Part shown: positions 9,501 to 17,534 of the stretch, in pieces
Layout of the letters: every line of letters starts with the position of its first letter
How positions within the stretch are numbered: position 1 is the first letter of the stretch
Assembly (NCBI RefSeq): GCF_002159335.1
Contig: NZ_NFHP01000009.1
Location: forward strand, 1-48,876
From: Collinsella sp. An7
GTDB taxonomy: Bacteria > Actinomycetota > Coriobacteriia > Coriobacteriales > Coriobacteriaceae
Length of the DNA: 48,876 bases
Direction of reading: 5' to 3'
Translations under genes and position numbers: made by a program
Notes under the pieces: generated by a model
Database searches by the model: none
What the model saw: the letters and a program-made list of their open reading frames with translations, nothing else
Told to the model about the DNA's origin: nothing

Positions 9501-10299
9501 GGTAGTGGAAGTCGTTGGTGGCGATGACCTTGACGCCGATCTGACGGGCGATCTCGATGAGCTTGCGGTCGAGCTCCTCGTCGGTGAGGCCGCTGTCGGT
9601 GGTAAGGCCGTGCTCCTGGATCTCGATGTAGAAGTCGCCCGGGGCAAAGGTGTCGCGAAAGGTCTCGGCCCACCTGAGGGCGCCCTCCATGTCGCCGTGG
9701 TCGATGCAGCGCGGAATGATGCCCGACAGGCACGCCGAGCAGCAGATGAGGCCCTCGGCATGCTTTTGGAGGCTCGGGAGGGTGACGCGCGGCTTGTAGT
9801 AGAAACCGTTGACGGCCGCGTCGGAGACGACCTTCATGAGGTTGATGTAGCCGGTTTCGTTCTTGGCCAGAAGGATGAGGTGGTAGAGCTCGGGCTTGCG
9901 GTCGCGCGCAAGGGTCTCGTCGGGTGTGAAGTAGACCTCGCAGCCAAAAATGGGCTTGATAACCGGAGCGGGCTTGACGGCGTCGAGCGAGCCGCACTCG
10001 TCCCATGCCGCGCGGTCGCGCTCCCACTGGGCGCGGGCGCGCTCGTCCGACGGGGCCTCGCCGAAGTCGCCCTCGGCAAAGGTTGTGCGGTCGTGCTTCC
10101 ACTGCTTGAAGTCGGGCGCGCCGTTGTTGACGGCGTCGCACGCGAGACCGAGCTCGGGGATGCCGTACATGTAGCCGTGATCGGTAAGGGCAACGGCCGG
10201 CATGCCGAGCTCGACCGCGCGCTTGACCATGTCGTCTACGCGGGTGGCACCGTCGAGCATGGAGTATTCGGAGTGGTTGTGCAGGTGAACAAAGGCCAC
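6511..10299 (-). CDS. dnaE: DNA polymerase III alpha subunit
   Basis: The 1262-residue replicative polymerase has four readable parts. They are an N-terminal PHP domain (HLHNHSEYSMLDGA at 5-18, LTDHGYMYG), the GVGPGRGSAAG motif near 417, the catalytic PDIDMDFDDE near 459, and helix-hairpin-helix and OB-fold regions toward the end (YWFAGMVSEVGKR near 1080). The start is GTG, with AGGAG seven bases upstream, and the HLHNHSEYS motif follows directly. The protein is about 100 residues longer than E. coli DnaE. Part of the excess is a charged insert at about residues 66-115 in the PHP domain (KQWKHDRTTFAEGD through DECGSLDAV). The gene is alone on its strand between repeats. A possible -10 (TAGAAT on the minus strand, 10354-10359) precedes it without a clear -35. 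Confidence 0.97.
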   Translation of the reverse strand: MAFVHLHNHSEYSMLDGATRVDDMVKRAVELGMPAVALTDHGYMYGIPELGLACDAVNNGAPDFKQWKHDRTTFAEGDFGEAPSDERARAQWERDRAAWDECGSLDAVKPAPVIKPIFGCEVYFTPDETLARDRKPELYHLILLAKNETGYINLMKVVSDAAVNGFYYKPRVTLPSLQKHAEGLICCSACLSGIIPRCIDHGDMEGALRWAETFRDTFAPGDFYIEIQEHGLTTDSGLTDEELDRKLIEIARQIGVKVIATNDFHYLTRDDAPVQDIMMCIGTNSKVDDPNRIRMTGSEFYMKSEDEMRALFPYCPEACDNTLEIAEKCNVQLEWGKIILPRYPLLDPGETHESQFRRECEEGLAKRYGPDWETKEVGGVSVKERFEFEYKVICDKGFAAYFLIVAEYVRWAKQHGIGVGPGRGSAAGAIVAYAMDITTFDPLENGLMFERFLSPERTEMPDIDMDFDDERRLEVIEHVRQLYGSEKVTHVITYSTIKAKQAINDAARVLDYPVYVGQRLSKMISSDPKVKLRQVLERQEGHEENFNPDFADAYRTDDDSRRIIDAALSIEGLTRGEGVHACAVLICRDPVNEHVPTKLDTKGGVEITQYEGHTVADMGLLKMDFLGLRTLTVISKAKANIKASTGIDIDVDAIPFDDPAIFKLMQTGHTAGVFQIESAGMTATIKNMKPTEYKHVVALIALYRPGPLGAGMVTSYINRMNGKEPAVSYDPRLDDILGETYGTMVYQEQVMNISVEMCGFSKGESDSRIRKPVAKKKIKMLTEQVFSWEDGREETIYDHWMNGAERNDYKRETAQRIWDDVLEFASYAFNKSHSAGYAILVMQTAWLKAHYPNEYMAAVLTSYTGKTDKIVHYISACRHDGIAVLPPDVNESGTEFTAVPEGIRFGLAGIRGVGEGVAEAIIREREQGGPYKNLHDFVDRVDSSQANRRVIEALIKAGAFDSSGYPRRQLMSFVDKANPENIVDAAARRQKDRASGQVSFFDLFGDVEGSGFEVSVPEPDGQEWDRYVKLSAEREVLGIYVSDHPLRPYEYALGKAREYTLAQIETGVEVAAPGGGTINKPIAEGKPYWFAGMVSEVGKRVTKKGDPMAIVRLEDMEGEATIVMFPKVYKECESFLYGETDPETGAVLSDAFIRVRGKLERSDRGDQIIAQEVLPLELNDEANKPKVFEVMVPSARFSQGNMSRLAALFATNPGGDRVELFIEQRDGQTMRAEIPARVNARSIPLIAEAKAIVGNAGRVTVV

Positions 10300-10451
10300 G
10301 GATGCTCTCCTCGTCTGATGCGCTCAGAAATCGCTTCTCTTGCTTGGAACCAGATTCTACCGCACGGTGCGGACCCCAATGGGGGCGCGCGAAGCCGCCA
10401 CACCTTGTTCGATTGCGGGCGGTTGCCCTCACCCGCCGACGGGGTCAAGGC

Positions 10452-10632
10452 CGGCCTGCCTGGCCCCAGCTTCGGACAGTCCTGGGCTCGCTCGGAGGCG
10501 TCACCGGTGCCTCCGGTTCGTGCGGAACTCGCTGGGACCAGGCGGGCCGATCCCGACCTCGTCGGCTGCTGTTGCCTACGGCTGCAGCAACTCGAGCAGG
10601 ACGGGACTTCGCGCTGGGAGGGAAGGATGTTG
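10452..10632 (+). repeat. structured intergenic repeat, copy A
   Basis: Three parts are visible. An outer stem of 19 bp (10452-10470 with 10531-10549) has one mismatch and one G-U. The conserved inside carries TTCGGACAGTCCT, a hairpin GGAGGC...GCCTCC, and TGCGGAACTCGC. A tail ends AAGGATGTTG. The same parts in the same order occur at 11582-11734 (opposite strand) and 13498-13670. No open frame explains it. It lies upstream of dnaE and downstream of the DUF3284 gene. Confidence 0.8.
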
Positions 10633-10894
10633 GACGGGTGCCGGTGATGTGCGGGGCACTTGGTTCTAGCGGGCTTGGCGGCCCTGTCGCCTCGCCGGGC
10701 TTTGCCCGGCTTGGCGCTCTCGCGCTGCGGCTTCGCGCAGGAAGAGGGGTTGCTAAAAATGCCCGCAACATACGGATAGCCGGCCTATGCAGATGCCGAG
10801 AGGGTTCGACCACGGGCGCCACCGTTTGGGAATGTCAGCTGCGCTGCTCGAGAGTGATATTCACAAACTTGCATATTTACGCGTATATATTCAG
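10633..10894. other. hairpin-rich spacer without genes
   Basis: Small hairpins occur in a row, for example GCCGGGC-TTT-GCCCGGC near 10697 and CTGCG-GCTT-CGCGCAG near 10724. They are followed by an AT-rich patch at about 10850-10895. No coding frame with a ribosome-binding site was found. Confidence 0.5.
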
Positions 10895-10932
10895 ACAAAG
10901 AGGCCGGGGAGCACCACTTGCCCCCGGCCTCT
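10895..10932 (-). terminator. terminator after the DUF3284 gene
   Basis: On the minus strand AGAGGCCGGGG pairs with CCCCGGCCTCT across a 12-base loop, followed by TTTGTCT. It lies about 30 bases past the stop codon of the upstream gene. Confidence 0.85.
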
Positions 10933-10960
10933 GTTGCAACAGCCATGTTTGGCCAAAGGG

Positions 10961-11452
10961 CTAGTCCTCTTCGCTCTCCAGCTGCTCCAGGAGCGGGTTT
11001 TGGCCATGGTGGTTCTGGCGATCTTTCTTGGCTTGGCGAACGATGGCCTTGAGCGTCTGGTCGGCGCGGCGCTCGGCGCGCTTCTCGTAGCGGCGCAGGC
11101 GGAAGTTGGCAAAGAGCCCGCGCTCGGGCGCGGGGTTCACGAACTTCTCGCGGTACGTGAGCGTAAGACCGTCCTCGCCACGCGGTTCTACCTGATAGCG
11201 AATGGTATTGCTGCCGGAATCGTAGGCAAAGTGCACCTCATAGACCTCCGGGTAGCGATACTTGCGAATCTTGACGTTCATGGTGACGTTGGACTTGCGG
11301 ACCTGCGAGGAGCGCTTCTGGTACTTGAGCCCGGCGAGCTTATTGCGGCTCACGCGCTTGCCCGTCGCGCGCTGCACGTCATCAATGATGGAACGCTCAA
11401 TCTGGTCGAAGAACTCCTCCGGCGTGACATCCAGCTCCCGCGTGAACTCCAT
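10961..11452 (-). CDS. DUF3284 domain protein
   Basis: A soluble 163-residue protein with no signal peptide or membrane segment. It opens MEFTRELDVTPEEFFDQIER and follows the pattern of the DUF3284 family: a START-like fold with alternating strands, conserved GLKYQKR and RYQVEPRGEDG segments. It ends in a charged, Arg/Lys- and Glu-rich tail. DUF3284 proteins are often found near PTS or beta-glucoside genes in Firmicutes, but no reaction is established. GAGGAGTTTCGAGC precedes the ATG. The gene stands alone, flanked by its own terminator and by repeat copies A and B. Family assignment is by resemblance. Confidence 0.8.
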   Translation of the reverse strand: MEFTRELDVTPEEFFDQIERSIIDDVQRATGKRVSRNKLAGLKYQKRSSQVRKSNVTMNVKIRKYRYPEVYEVHFAYDSGSNTIRYQVEPRGEDGLTLTYREKFVNPAPERGLFANFRLRRYEKRAERRADQTLKAIVRQAKKDRQNHHGQNPLLEQLESEED

Positions 11453-11581
11453 GCTCGAAACTCCTCAAATTCCGCCGCCCACCCGGACGGTCCCCATGCA
11501 CACGGCCTCTATTCTACCCAGAGAGCACCCCACCAACCGCCGCCCTACACCCGAGGCATCCTCACAGCAGCGGCATCCGAG

Positions 11582-11734
11582 CAACATCCTTACCCTCTCG
11601 CAGCCCTAACCCGCTCGTGCAGGGCTGGAGCCGGCGAGGTCCGCCGCGAGTTCCACAGCGAACGGGAGGCGCCAGTGGCGCCTCCCGCCGAGCGAGGACT
11701 GTCCGAAGCGCCGGACCTCGCCGGCTCCAGCCCT
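11582..11734 (-). repeat. structured intergenic repeat, copy B
   Basis: Inverted orientation relative to copies A and C. The outer stem is a perfect 23 bp (11621-11643 with 11712-11734). The inner hairpin GGGAGGCGCC-AGT-GGCGCCTCCC is perfect over 10 bp. Read on the minus strand it carries CTTCGGACAGTCCT before the hairpin, GTGGAACTCGC after it, and a tail ending AAGGATGTTG. The outer-stem sequence is unlike those of A and C, yet fully paired. Confidence 0.85.
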
Positions 11735-11749
11735 CGCAAGTACCGGTTA

Positions 11750-13354
11750 CTACTCCTCGCGGGGACGCGCGAGGTCCTCGAGCTCAACGCCCGGATAGCG
11801 CTTCTTGAAGTTCTCGTTGAACATGTCGGCGAGCTTCTGAGCGGCCTTGTCGTATTCCTCCGGGTCGTCCCAAGTCTGGCGCGGGTCGAGCAGCGTGGTG
11901 GGAACGCCCAGGCACTCGCGCGGCACATCGACACCGAAGATCTCGTCGCGGCGGTAGCCGGCGTCGTCGATCGAGCCGTCCATCGCGGCGCGCACGAGGG
12001 CGCGGGTGTGCGAGAGGGCGATGCGGTGGCCGATGCCGTAGGGGCCGCCCGTCCAGCCGGTGTTGACGAGGTAGACGCGGGTGTTGTGGCGCACAATCTT
12101 CTCGCCTAGCAGGTATGCGTAGACCATGTGGTCGAGTGGCATGAATGGCTCGCCAAAGAGCGCCGAGAACGTGGGCTGCGGCTCCACGATGCCGATCTCG
12201 GTCCCGGCGACCTTGGCGGTGTAGCCGGTGAGGAAGTGGAACATGGCCTCCTCGCGCGAGAGCTTGGAAATGGGCGGCAGCACGCCGTAGGCATCGGCGG
12301 TGAGGAAGAGCACCACGCTCGGGCTTTGGCCCACGCCGGACTCCACGACGCGGTCGATATGCTCGATGGGGTAGGCCGCGCGGCCGTTCTCGGTAATGGA
12401 GCTGTCGGAGTAGATGGGCTCGCGGGTCTTGCGGTTGAGCTTAACGTTCTCGGACACGCTGCCGAAGCGGATGGCATCGAAGATGTCGGGCTCGCGCTCG
12501 TGGGTCAAATCGATCGTCTTGGCGTAGCAGCCGCCCTCGATGTTGAAGATGCCGCGCGGGCTCCAGCCGTGTTCGTCGTCGCCGATGAGCAGGCGCTCCG
12601 GGTCGGCCGAGAGGGTCGTCTTGCCCGTGCCGGACAGACCGAAGAGCACCGCAGTCTTGCCCGTCTTGGGGTCGACGTTGGCCGAGCAGTGCATCGGCAG
12701 CACGCCGTCCTCGATGGGCAGGAGGTAGTTCATCATCGTGAAGATGGCCTTCTTGATCTCTCCGCAGTATCCGGTGCCGGCCACGACGATCTTCTTGTGG
12801 TTCATGTCGAGGATGACAGCCGCGGGCTCAACGCCGTCGCGATCGCGCGAGCAGACGTAGGTGGGAGCCGCGTAGACGGTGATGTCGGGGCGGCCGAACT
12901 GCTCGAGCTCGTCGACCGTCGGGCGGACGAGCATCTGGCGGATGAAGAGCGCCTGATGCGCGCGCTCGGCCACGACCATGACCTTGCGGGCGTACTTGCG
13001 GTCGGCGCCGGCGTAGCCGCGCACGATGAAGAGGTGGCGGCGCTGCGACATGTAGCGCGCGACGTTCTTGCGGACAACTCGGTAGGTGGCCTCGTCGATG
13101 GGCTTGTTCTGCTTGCTCGCCCAGTTGACGTTCTTATCGGCCTCACCGGCGTCGACGATATAGCGGTTCTCGGGCGAGCGGCCGGTGAAGGCGCCCGTCG
13201 AGACCGAGAGCGACCCGGTGGAGGTCAGGTACGCCTCGTGGTGGGAGATGGCATGCTCGATGAGCTTTGCAGGGCACCAATCGACGTGCACGCGGTCCTG
13301 ATCGACCTCGATACCGAGATTGATCAGGATAGATTCGATCATGGGCTCGGTCAT
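11750..13354 (-). CDS. pckA: phosphoenolpyruvate carboxykinase (ATP)
   Basis: The enzyme interconverts oxaloacetate plus ATP with PEP, CO2 and ADP. In fermenting anaerobes it often runs toward oxaloacetate to gain ATP. The 534-residue product has the usual length, with FTGRSPENRY near 60, the PEPCK P-loop GLSGTGKTTLS near 235, and the downstream metal/nucleotide segment LIGDDEHGW. It ends with a normal C-terminus (NTGWTGGPYGIGHRI and beyond). The ATG at the MTEPMIES start has AAGGAG five bases upstream; the longer open frame upstream runs through repeat copy C and is not coding. It shares the C4 node with the oxaloacetate decarboxylase encoded 5 kb away. Confidence 0.97.
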   Translation of the reverse strand: MTEPMIESILINLGIEVDQDRVHVDWCPAKLIEHAISHHEAYLTSTGSLSVSTGAFTGRSPENRYIVDAGEADKNVNWASKQNKPIDEATYRVVRKNVARYMSQRRHLFIVRGYAGADRKYARKVMVVAERAHQALFIRQMLVRPTVDELEQFGRPDITVYAAPTYVCSRDRDGVEPAAVILDMNHKKIVVAGTGYCGEIKKAIFTMMNYLLPIEDGVLPMHCSANVDPKTGKTAVLFGLSGTGKTTLSADPERLLIGDDEHGWSPRGIFNIEGGCYAKTIDLTHEREPDIFDAIRFGSVSENVKLNRKTREPIYSDSSITENGRAAYPIEHIDRVVESGVGQSPSVVLFLTADAYGVLPPISKLSREEAMFHFLTGYTAKVAGTEIGIVEPQPTFSALFGEPFMPLDHMVYAYLLGEKIVRHNTRVYLVNTGWTGGPYGIGHRIALSHTRALVRAAMDGSIDDAGYRRDEIFGVDVPRECLGVPTTLLDPRQTWDDPEEYDKAAQKLADMFNENFKKRYPGVELEDLARPREE

Positions 13355-13497
13355 ACATACTCCTTGGGATAGAGGGCCTATACGCACCATCTTTTTCAGT
13401 ATGACCGATGGGTTTGGGCGATAGTCCCCGCTCGGGGAAAGGTTCGGCGAACGGTAGCTCGCAAAGCCGACGCTGGGTGGTTGCCGCACACGGGTGC

Positions 13498-13670
13498 GCG
13501 GGCCGGGCGGGGCCGAGGTCCCGGCTTCGGACAGTCCTGGCTCGCACGGAGGCGCCACTGGCGCCTCCGGCTCGTGCGGAACTCGCCGGGACCTCGGCCC
13601 CGCCCGGCCCGCCCCCAGCTGCAGCAACACCCCGAACGCGGCGGGTTGACTCGCAGGGGGCAAGATGTTG
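13498..13670 (+). repeat. structured intergenic repeat, copy C
   Basis: The best-formed copy. The outer stem is 28 bp and perfect (13498-13525 with 13585-13612). The inner hairpin CGGAGGCGCC-ACT-GGCGCCTCCG is perfect over 10 bp. Between them lie CTTCGGACAGTCCT and TGCGGAACTCGC, as in copy A. The tail ends AAGATGTTG. It lies about 140 bases upstream of pckA, in the 585-bp gap before addA. Confidence 0.85.
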
Positions 13671-13765
13671 CAGCGGCTACAGAGGTGCAAGGAGAACGGA
13701 GGGCGACACTCGTCCGAACCTGGAGCGGGAGTGGGTCACTTGCTTGTCGGTTGGCCGTGTCCCGC

Positions 13766-13866
13766 CGGCGGCTGGCTTCGCGCCGCCTAGCGCGACTGGG
13801 GGTTCGCAGGCGATATAGTTGTCGCAGCTCAGCCGCATGCCCTCGGCGGCTGGCTTCGCGCCGCCT
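13766..13866 (+). repeat. pair of direct 23-bp hairpin repeats
   Basis: CGGCGGCTGGCTTCGCGCCG followed by CCT occurs at 13766-13788 and again at 13844-13866. Each unit can fold (GGCGGC with GCCGCC). They lie downstream of addA and beyond repeat copy C, in a region with no coding frame. Confidence 0.7.
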
Positions 13867-13939
13867 GGTGCTACTTTGGCACTCCCTGCAAACAGTTCAG
13901 CACGGTCGCCGGAACAGATAGGCGCCGCAGATTCCGAGC

Positions 13940-16900
13940 TTAGAGATGATAAGTAACCGTCTCGGGCTCGGCGGGGTCTGCTGGATCGGGGATCTCCACG
14001 CGGACGAACGTGAGGGTCACGTGGTCGTAGCCGGCATCGTGGAGAACGCGGGCGTAGACCTCCGCCTGGAGACGGTGCTTCTCTTGCAAGGCATCGGGCG
14101 TCTCGGCGGGGGAACCTCCCGTCTTGTAGTCGAGCACGAGGGCCTCACCGGGGCGGGCGGGGTCGGTGGCGAGAAGATCGATGGCGCCCTCCACGTAGGG
14201 GCCGAAGGCGTCGCGATAGGCGGGGTCCCCGGGGACGAAGAACGGCACCTCGGCGCGGAGCTCGGGCCAGGTCAGCACCTCGGCGCGAACGCGCGAGCGC
14301 TCCCAACGGGCAAGGGCCGTCTCGAGGCGCTCGCATTGGGCCGGGGTGACGCCCCACTGCCGGCACTGTGCGTCCACGCGCGCCGCGGGCACGGCGTCGG
14401 CGCCCGTCTCTACGAGCCACTGCGCCAGCGCATGGAAGGCGGAGCCGAGCGCCGTGGGGTCGCCCGCGCCCTCCCCTCCCGGCGTAGGCCGGTCTGCGCG
14501 CGCAGGCGCATCGCGCACCACGGCCTCCTCCCCCGCCGCGCCCTCGGCGTCGGCCGCGCGGACGGAGGCGTCGGCGCGGTCCTCCACCTCAGCATGAAGC
14601 GCCGCGGCAAGCGAAGTGTAGCTATACGAGTCGCGCTCCGGCCGGACGGGGGCGGCAACGTTCGCCTCCACGGGCGCGGGCCACACAAGCGGCACATCGC
14701 GCTCGGCGGCCTCTTCCTCCGGCCCGTCGGCCGCGGCATCGGCAGAGAGGGCGAGAGGATAGTCCTCCGCGGCAAAATGCACCTGCGGCCCCTTGGCCCC
14801 GCGCGAGGGGTAATAGGGAAAATCGAGGTCATCGAGGAGCACGAGCTGGTAGTCGCCCGCGTGCGCCCCCTCAAAGTCGAGCCGGTCGCACCCTAGGTCG
14901 GGCGCGCCGGAAAGCTCCGGATCTTCCGGCAGGATACGCCCCATGACCTCGCCCACGAGCGAGGTCGCATGCCCGGGCATGAGCTCCCCCGCGCTCCGCG
15001 CACCCATCACGAGGATCGCCACCTCGCGCGCACGGGTGAGCGCCACGTAGAGCTTGCGCGCCGCCTCCTCGTAGTCGAGGGTGGCGTTTTTGGTGCGCAT
15101 ATAGGCAAAGGCCTCCGTTGCCGAGGCGGGCACGCGGTCGAGCTCGAGCACCTCCTCGTCGAGCTCGGGGACATCGCCGAGCAGCTCCTTGTCAGACGCC
15201 GGGTCAAAGCGGTTGGGCCGCGCCGCCCAGAGCGTCTCTCCGTCCTCGTCGAGCATCTGGATGCGGTCGCGGCTGGCCGCGATACCGTCGCACTCCGTGA
15301 CAGCGACCACGGGAAACTCGAGGCCCTTGGAGGCGTGGATCGTCATGATGCGCACCGCGTCGCCATCCGCGCCCGAGAGCATCGCCGGCGACTCCTTGGC
15401 ATGCGCCACGTGGTCGGCAAAGCCGCGCGCCACGAGCCGCGGCGCAAGCGCGCAGCCCTCCTCGACCTCCTTCACGATCGCGAGCGCCCGGAGCACGTTG
15501 GCCGCAACGGCATGCTCCTGCGCGCCACCCCGCTCGAGCCGCCAGAGCCAGCCCGACTCGTTGACGGCGTCGCGCGCGATGACCGACATCGGCTCGCGGC
15601 CCACGCGCGCGAGCGCCCGGCTGAGCACCTCGCGCGCGCGGGCGAGCAGCGGAAGCTCGCCAAACTCCTCCATAATCTCGCCCGTAAGCAGCACATCGGC
15701 CGTAACGCTCCGGCTGTCGACCACCCCCGCCTCGGCATCCACATGCGTGGCGAGCGCCAAGAGCTCCGTCGCCCCCAGGGCAAACATCGGCGAGGAGAGC
15801 AGCGGGGTGATTCCCGTCTCGCCATCGTCGGGGTTAGCCAGAAAGTTGAGGAGCGCCCCCACCGTGCCCACCTCGGGCGCACGGCGAAAGACCGACGTGC
15901 CACCCGAGACAACGCAGGGCATCCCCGCGGCGCGCACGGCCTCGGCGTAGACGTCTGCGCGCGAGAGCGCCGCCATGATGATCACCATCTCGCCCGGGGT
16001 AAAGCCCTCCTCGTCGCGCAGGCGCCGGAAGCGCGCGGCGATAGCCTCGGCGCGGGTGCGGGCGCGCTCCTCGGAGGTCCCGCCCACCACGAGCACGGCC
16101 TGGCGCCGCGAGGTCTCGGTGCCGCGGAGCACGCGGGCATGGGCGCGCCGGTCCTCCCCGCACGAGACGAGGTGCAGAAAGTCGCGCCCGAGCCGGTTGG
16201 CGCTGCCGCCCTCAAAAATCCGGTCGGCAAACGAGAGGATGTCGGCGTGGCTGCGGAAGTTGGCGTCGAGGTCGCACACGGTGCCACCAAGCCGCTCGGT
16301 CTCATCCTTCTTGGTGCGAAAGACCGACACGTCGGCCCCGCGGAAGCGGTAGATTGACTGCTGCGCGTCGCCCACCGTGCAGAGCTCGCGCCCGTCGGGG
16401 CTGCAGAGCAGGCGCACGAGCTCCACCTGCTGCTGAGCCGTGTCCTGGAACTCGTCCACCATGACCATGCGGAAGCGCCCGGCAAACTCCCGGCGGACCT
16501 CCTCGTGGTTTTTGAGCGCGTCGTAGGCGAGCGTGAGGAGGTCGTCGTTGTCGAGCACCGCACGCTCGCTCTTGAGCGCCGTGTACTCGGTCTCGACCTC
16601 GGAGGTGAGGGCCATGAGCTCGTTGAGCGCGGCGTCGCGGGCGGCGAGGTAGGCGTCGGCAAAGAATCGGTCGCGTGCCGCGCGCACCTCGCGCACGGCC
16701 GTCTTCTCGTCCTTGCCCATGCCGCGACCCGTGAGCGAGAGCTTGCCGCACGCCGCAAAGCAGACGCGCAGTGCCGCCACGTCGTGCGCCGAGGCCTGCC
16801 AGGCGCCGAGCGCCTCCACGGCCGTGCGCGCCGCCTCGTTGTTGGCGTAGGAGGGCGCCTCCGCTATCTCGCGGTAGGCCTCGATGAGCTCGCGGTAGGC

Positions 16901-17533
16901 GGGCTCTGCCGGCACCCGGTGGAAGGCGGCGAGCCCCTCGGTGGAGGCGGAGGCACGTGCGAGAAGCGCCACCACGATCTTGAGGAGACTGTCGAGGTCG
17001 TGCGAGCCGGCTGCGGGGCTCTCGAGGTTAAAGGTACCAAGGAGCTCGTCATAGGCACCCGACCCCTGCGCGTCCTCGGCGCTCACGCGGCGGAGCACGT
17101 GCTCGGCCGCGCGGCGCTTAAGATCGTCGGCGTATTCCGCCACCGAGAAGCCCGGGTCCACGCCCAAATCGAGCGCGTGGGCACGGATGATGCGGGCGCA
17201 CATGCCGTGGATCGTGGAGATCCAGGCGCCGTCGACCCGCTCAGCCTCGGCCTCCATCCCCTCGGCGATGAGCCCCGCGCGGATGCGCTCCTTGAGCTCC
17301 GCGGCGGCCTTCTCGGTAAAGGTGATGGCGAGCACCTGGTCGATTCCGTCGAGGAAGGGCTCGGGTACCGCCGGATCTGCCCATTCGTCGCGCGGCTTGG
17401 AGCCGGGACGGAGCGCGTAGAGCACCCGCTGGGTGAGCGTGAAGGTCTTGCCCGAGCCGGCTCCCGCAGAAACGAAGAGCGGTCCCTCGAGCGTGCGGAC
17501 GATGCGCTCCTGCTTTTTCTCCAACTGCGGCAT
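13940..17533 (-). CDS. addA: ATP-dependent helicase/nuclease subunit A (AddA, UvrD/RecB type)
   Basis: AddA is the motor and one nuclease of the AddAB complex, which resects double-strand breaks for RecA. The 1197-residue protein shows the SF1A motifs in order: Walker A GAGSGKT (24-30), STIHGMC near 105, Walker B DEFQDT near 360, GDAQQSIYRFRG near 390, IHASKGLEFP near 735 and VALTRARE near 830. The C-terminal PD-(D/E)XK nuclease has GSAFHALAQW near 1035 and LVLDYKTGG near 1135. The start is the ATG one base after the addB stop codon, with GAGGCG upstream, so translation is probably coupled. The longer upstream frame only reads through addB. A low-complexity, acidic Ala/Glu-rich linker precedes the nuclease. 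Confidence 0.93.
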   Translation of the reverse strand: MPQLEKKQERIVRTLEGPLFVSAGAGSGKTFTLTQRVLYALRPGSKPRDEWADPAVPEPFLDGIDQVLAITFTEKAAAELKERIRAGLIAEGMEAEAERVDGAWISTIHGMCARIIRAHALDLGVDPGFSVAEYADDLKRRAAEHVLRRVSAEDAQGSGAYDELLGTFNLESPAAGSHDLDSLLKIVVALLARASASTEGLAAFHRVPAEPAYRELIEAYREIAEAPSYANNEAARTAVEALGAWQASAHDVAALRVCFAACGKLSLTGRGMGKDEKTAVREVRAARDRFFADAYLAARDAALNELMALTSEVETEYTALKSERAVLDNDDLLTLAYDALKNHEEVRREFAGRFRMVMVDEFQDTAQQQVELVRLLCSPDGRELCTVGDAQQSIYRFRGADVSVFRTKKDETERLGGTVCDLDANFRSHADILSFADRIFEGGSANRLGRDFLHLVSCGEDRRAHARVLRGTETSRRQAVLVVGGTSEERARTRAEAIAARFRRLRDEEGFTPGEMVIIMAALSRADVYAEAVRAAGMPCVVSGGTSVFRRAPEVGTVGALLNFLANPDDGETGITPLLSSPMFALGATELLALATHVDAEAGVVDSRSVTADVLLTGEIMEEFGELPLLARAREVLSRALARVGREPMSVIARDAVNESGWLWRLERGGAQEHAVAANVLRALAIVKEVEEGCALAPRLVARGFADHVAHAKESPAMLSGADGDAVRIMTIHASKGLEFPVVAVTECDGIAASRDRIQMLDEDGETLWAARPNRFDPASDKELLGDVPELDEEVLELDRVPASATEAFAYMRTKNATLDYEEAARKLYVALTRAREVAILVMGARSAGELMPGHATSLVGEVMGRILPEDPELSGAPDLGCDRLDFEGAHAGDYQLVLLDDLDFPYYPSRGAKGPQVHFAAEDYPLALSADAAADGPEEEAAERDVPLVWPAPVEANVAAPVRPERDSYSYTSLAAALHAEVEDRADASVRAADAEGAAGEEAVVRDAPARADRPTPGGEGAGDPTALGSAFHALAQWLVETGADAVPAARVDAQCRQWGVTPAQCERLETALARWERSRVRAEVLTWPELRAEVPFFVPGDPAYRDAFGPYVEGAIDLLATDPARPGEALVLDYKTGGSPAETPDALQEKHRLQAEVYARVLHDAGYDHVTLTFVRVEIPDPADPAEPETVTYHL

Positions 17534-17534
17534 T

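Noticed and set aside
6628-10647. A 1339-codon open frame on the plus strand
   Set aside because: It is antisense to dnaE; the translation is low-complexity (Leu/Gly/Asp/His-rich), as expected opposite a GC-rich gene with biased third positions.
10790-10850. tRNA-like GGTTCGACC
   Set aside because: No acceptor stem, anticodon arm or D-arm can be folded around it.
12128-13372. A 414-codon plus-strand frame opposite pckA
   Set aside because: Same shadow effect; no family sequence and no ribosome-binding site.
13355-13690. N-terminal extension of PEP carboxykinase
   Set aside because: The upstream in-frame codons run through repeat copy C; the family start with a good AAGGAG site is at 13354.
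14969-16357. A 462-codon plus-strand frame opposite addA
   Set aside because: Arg/His-rich shadow of a gene with intact helicase motifs.
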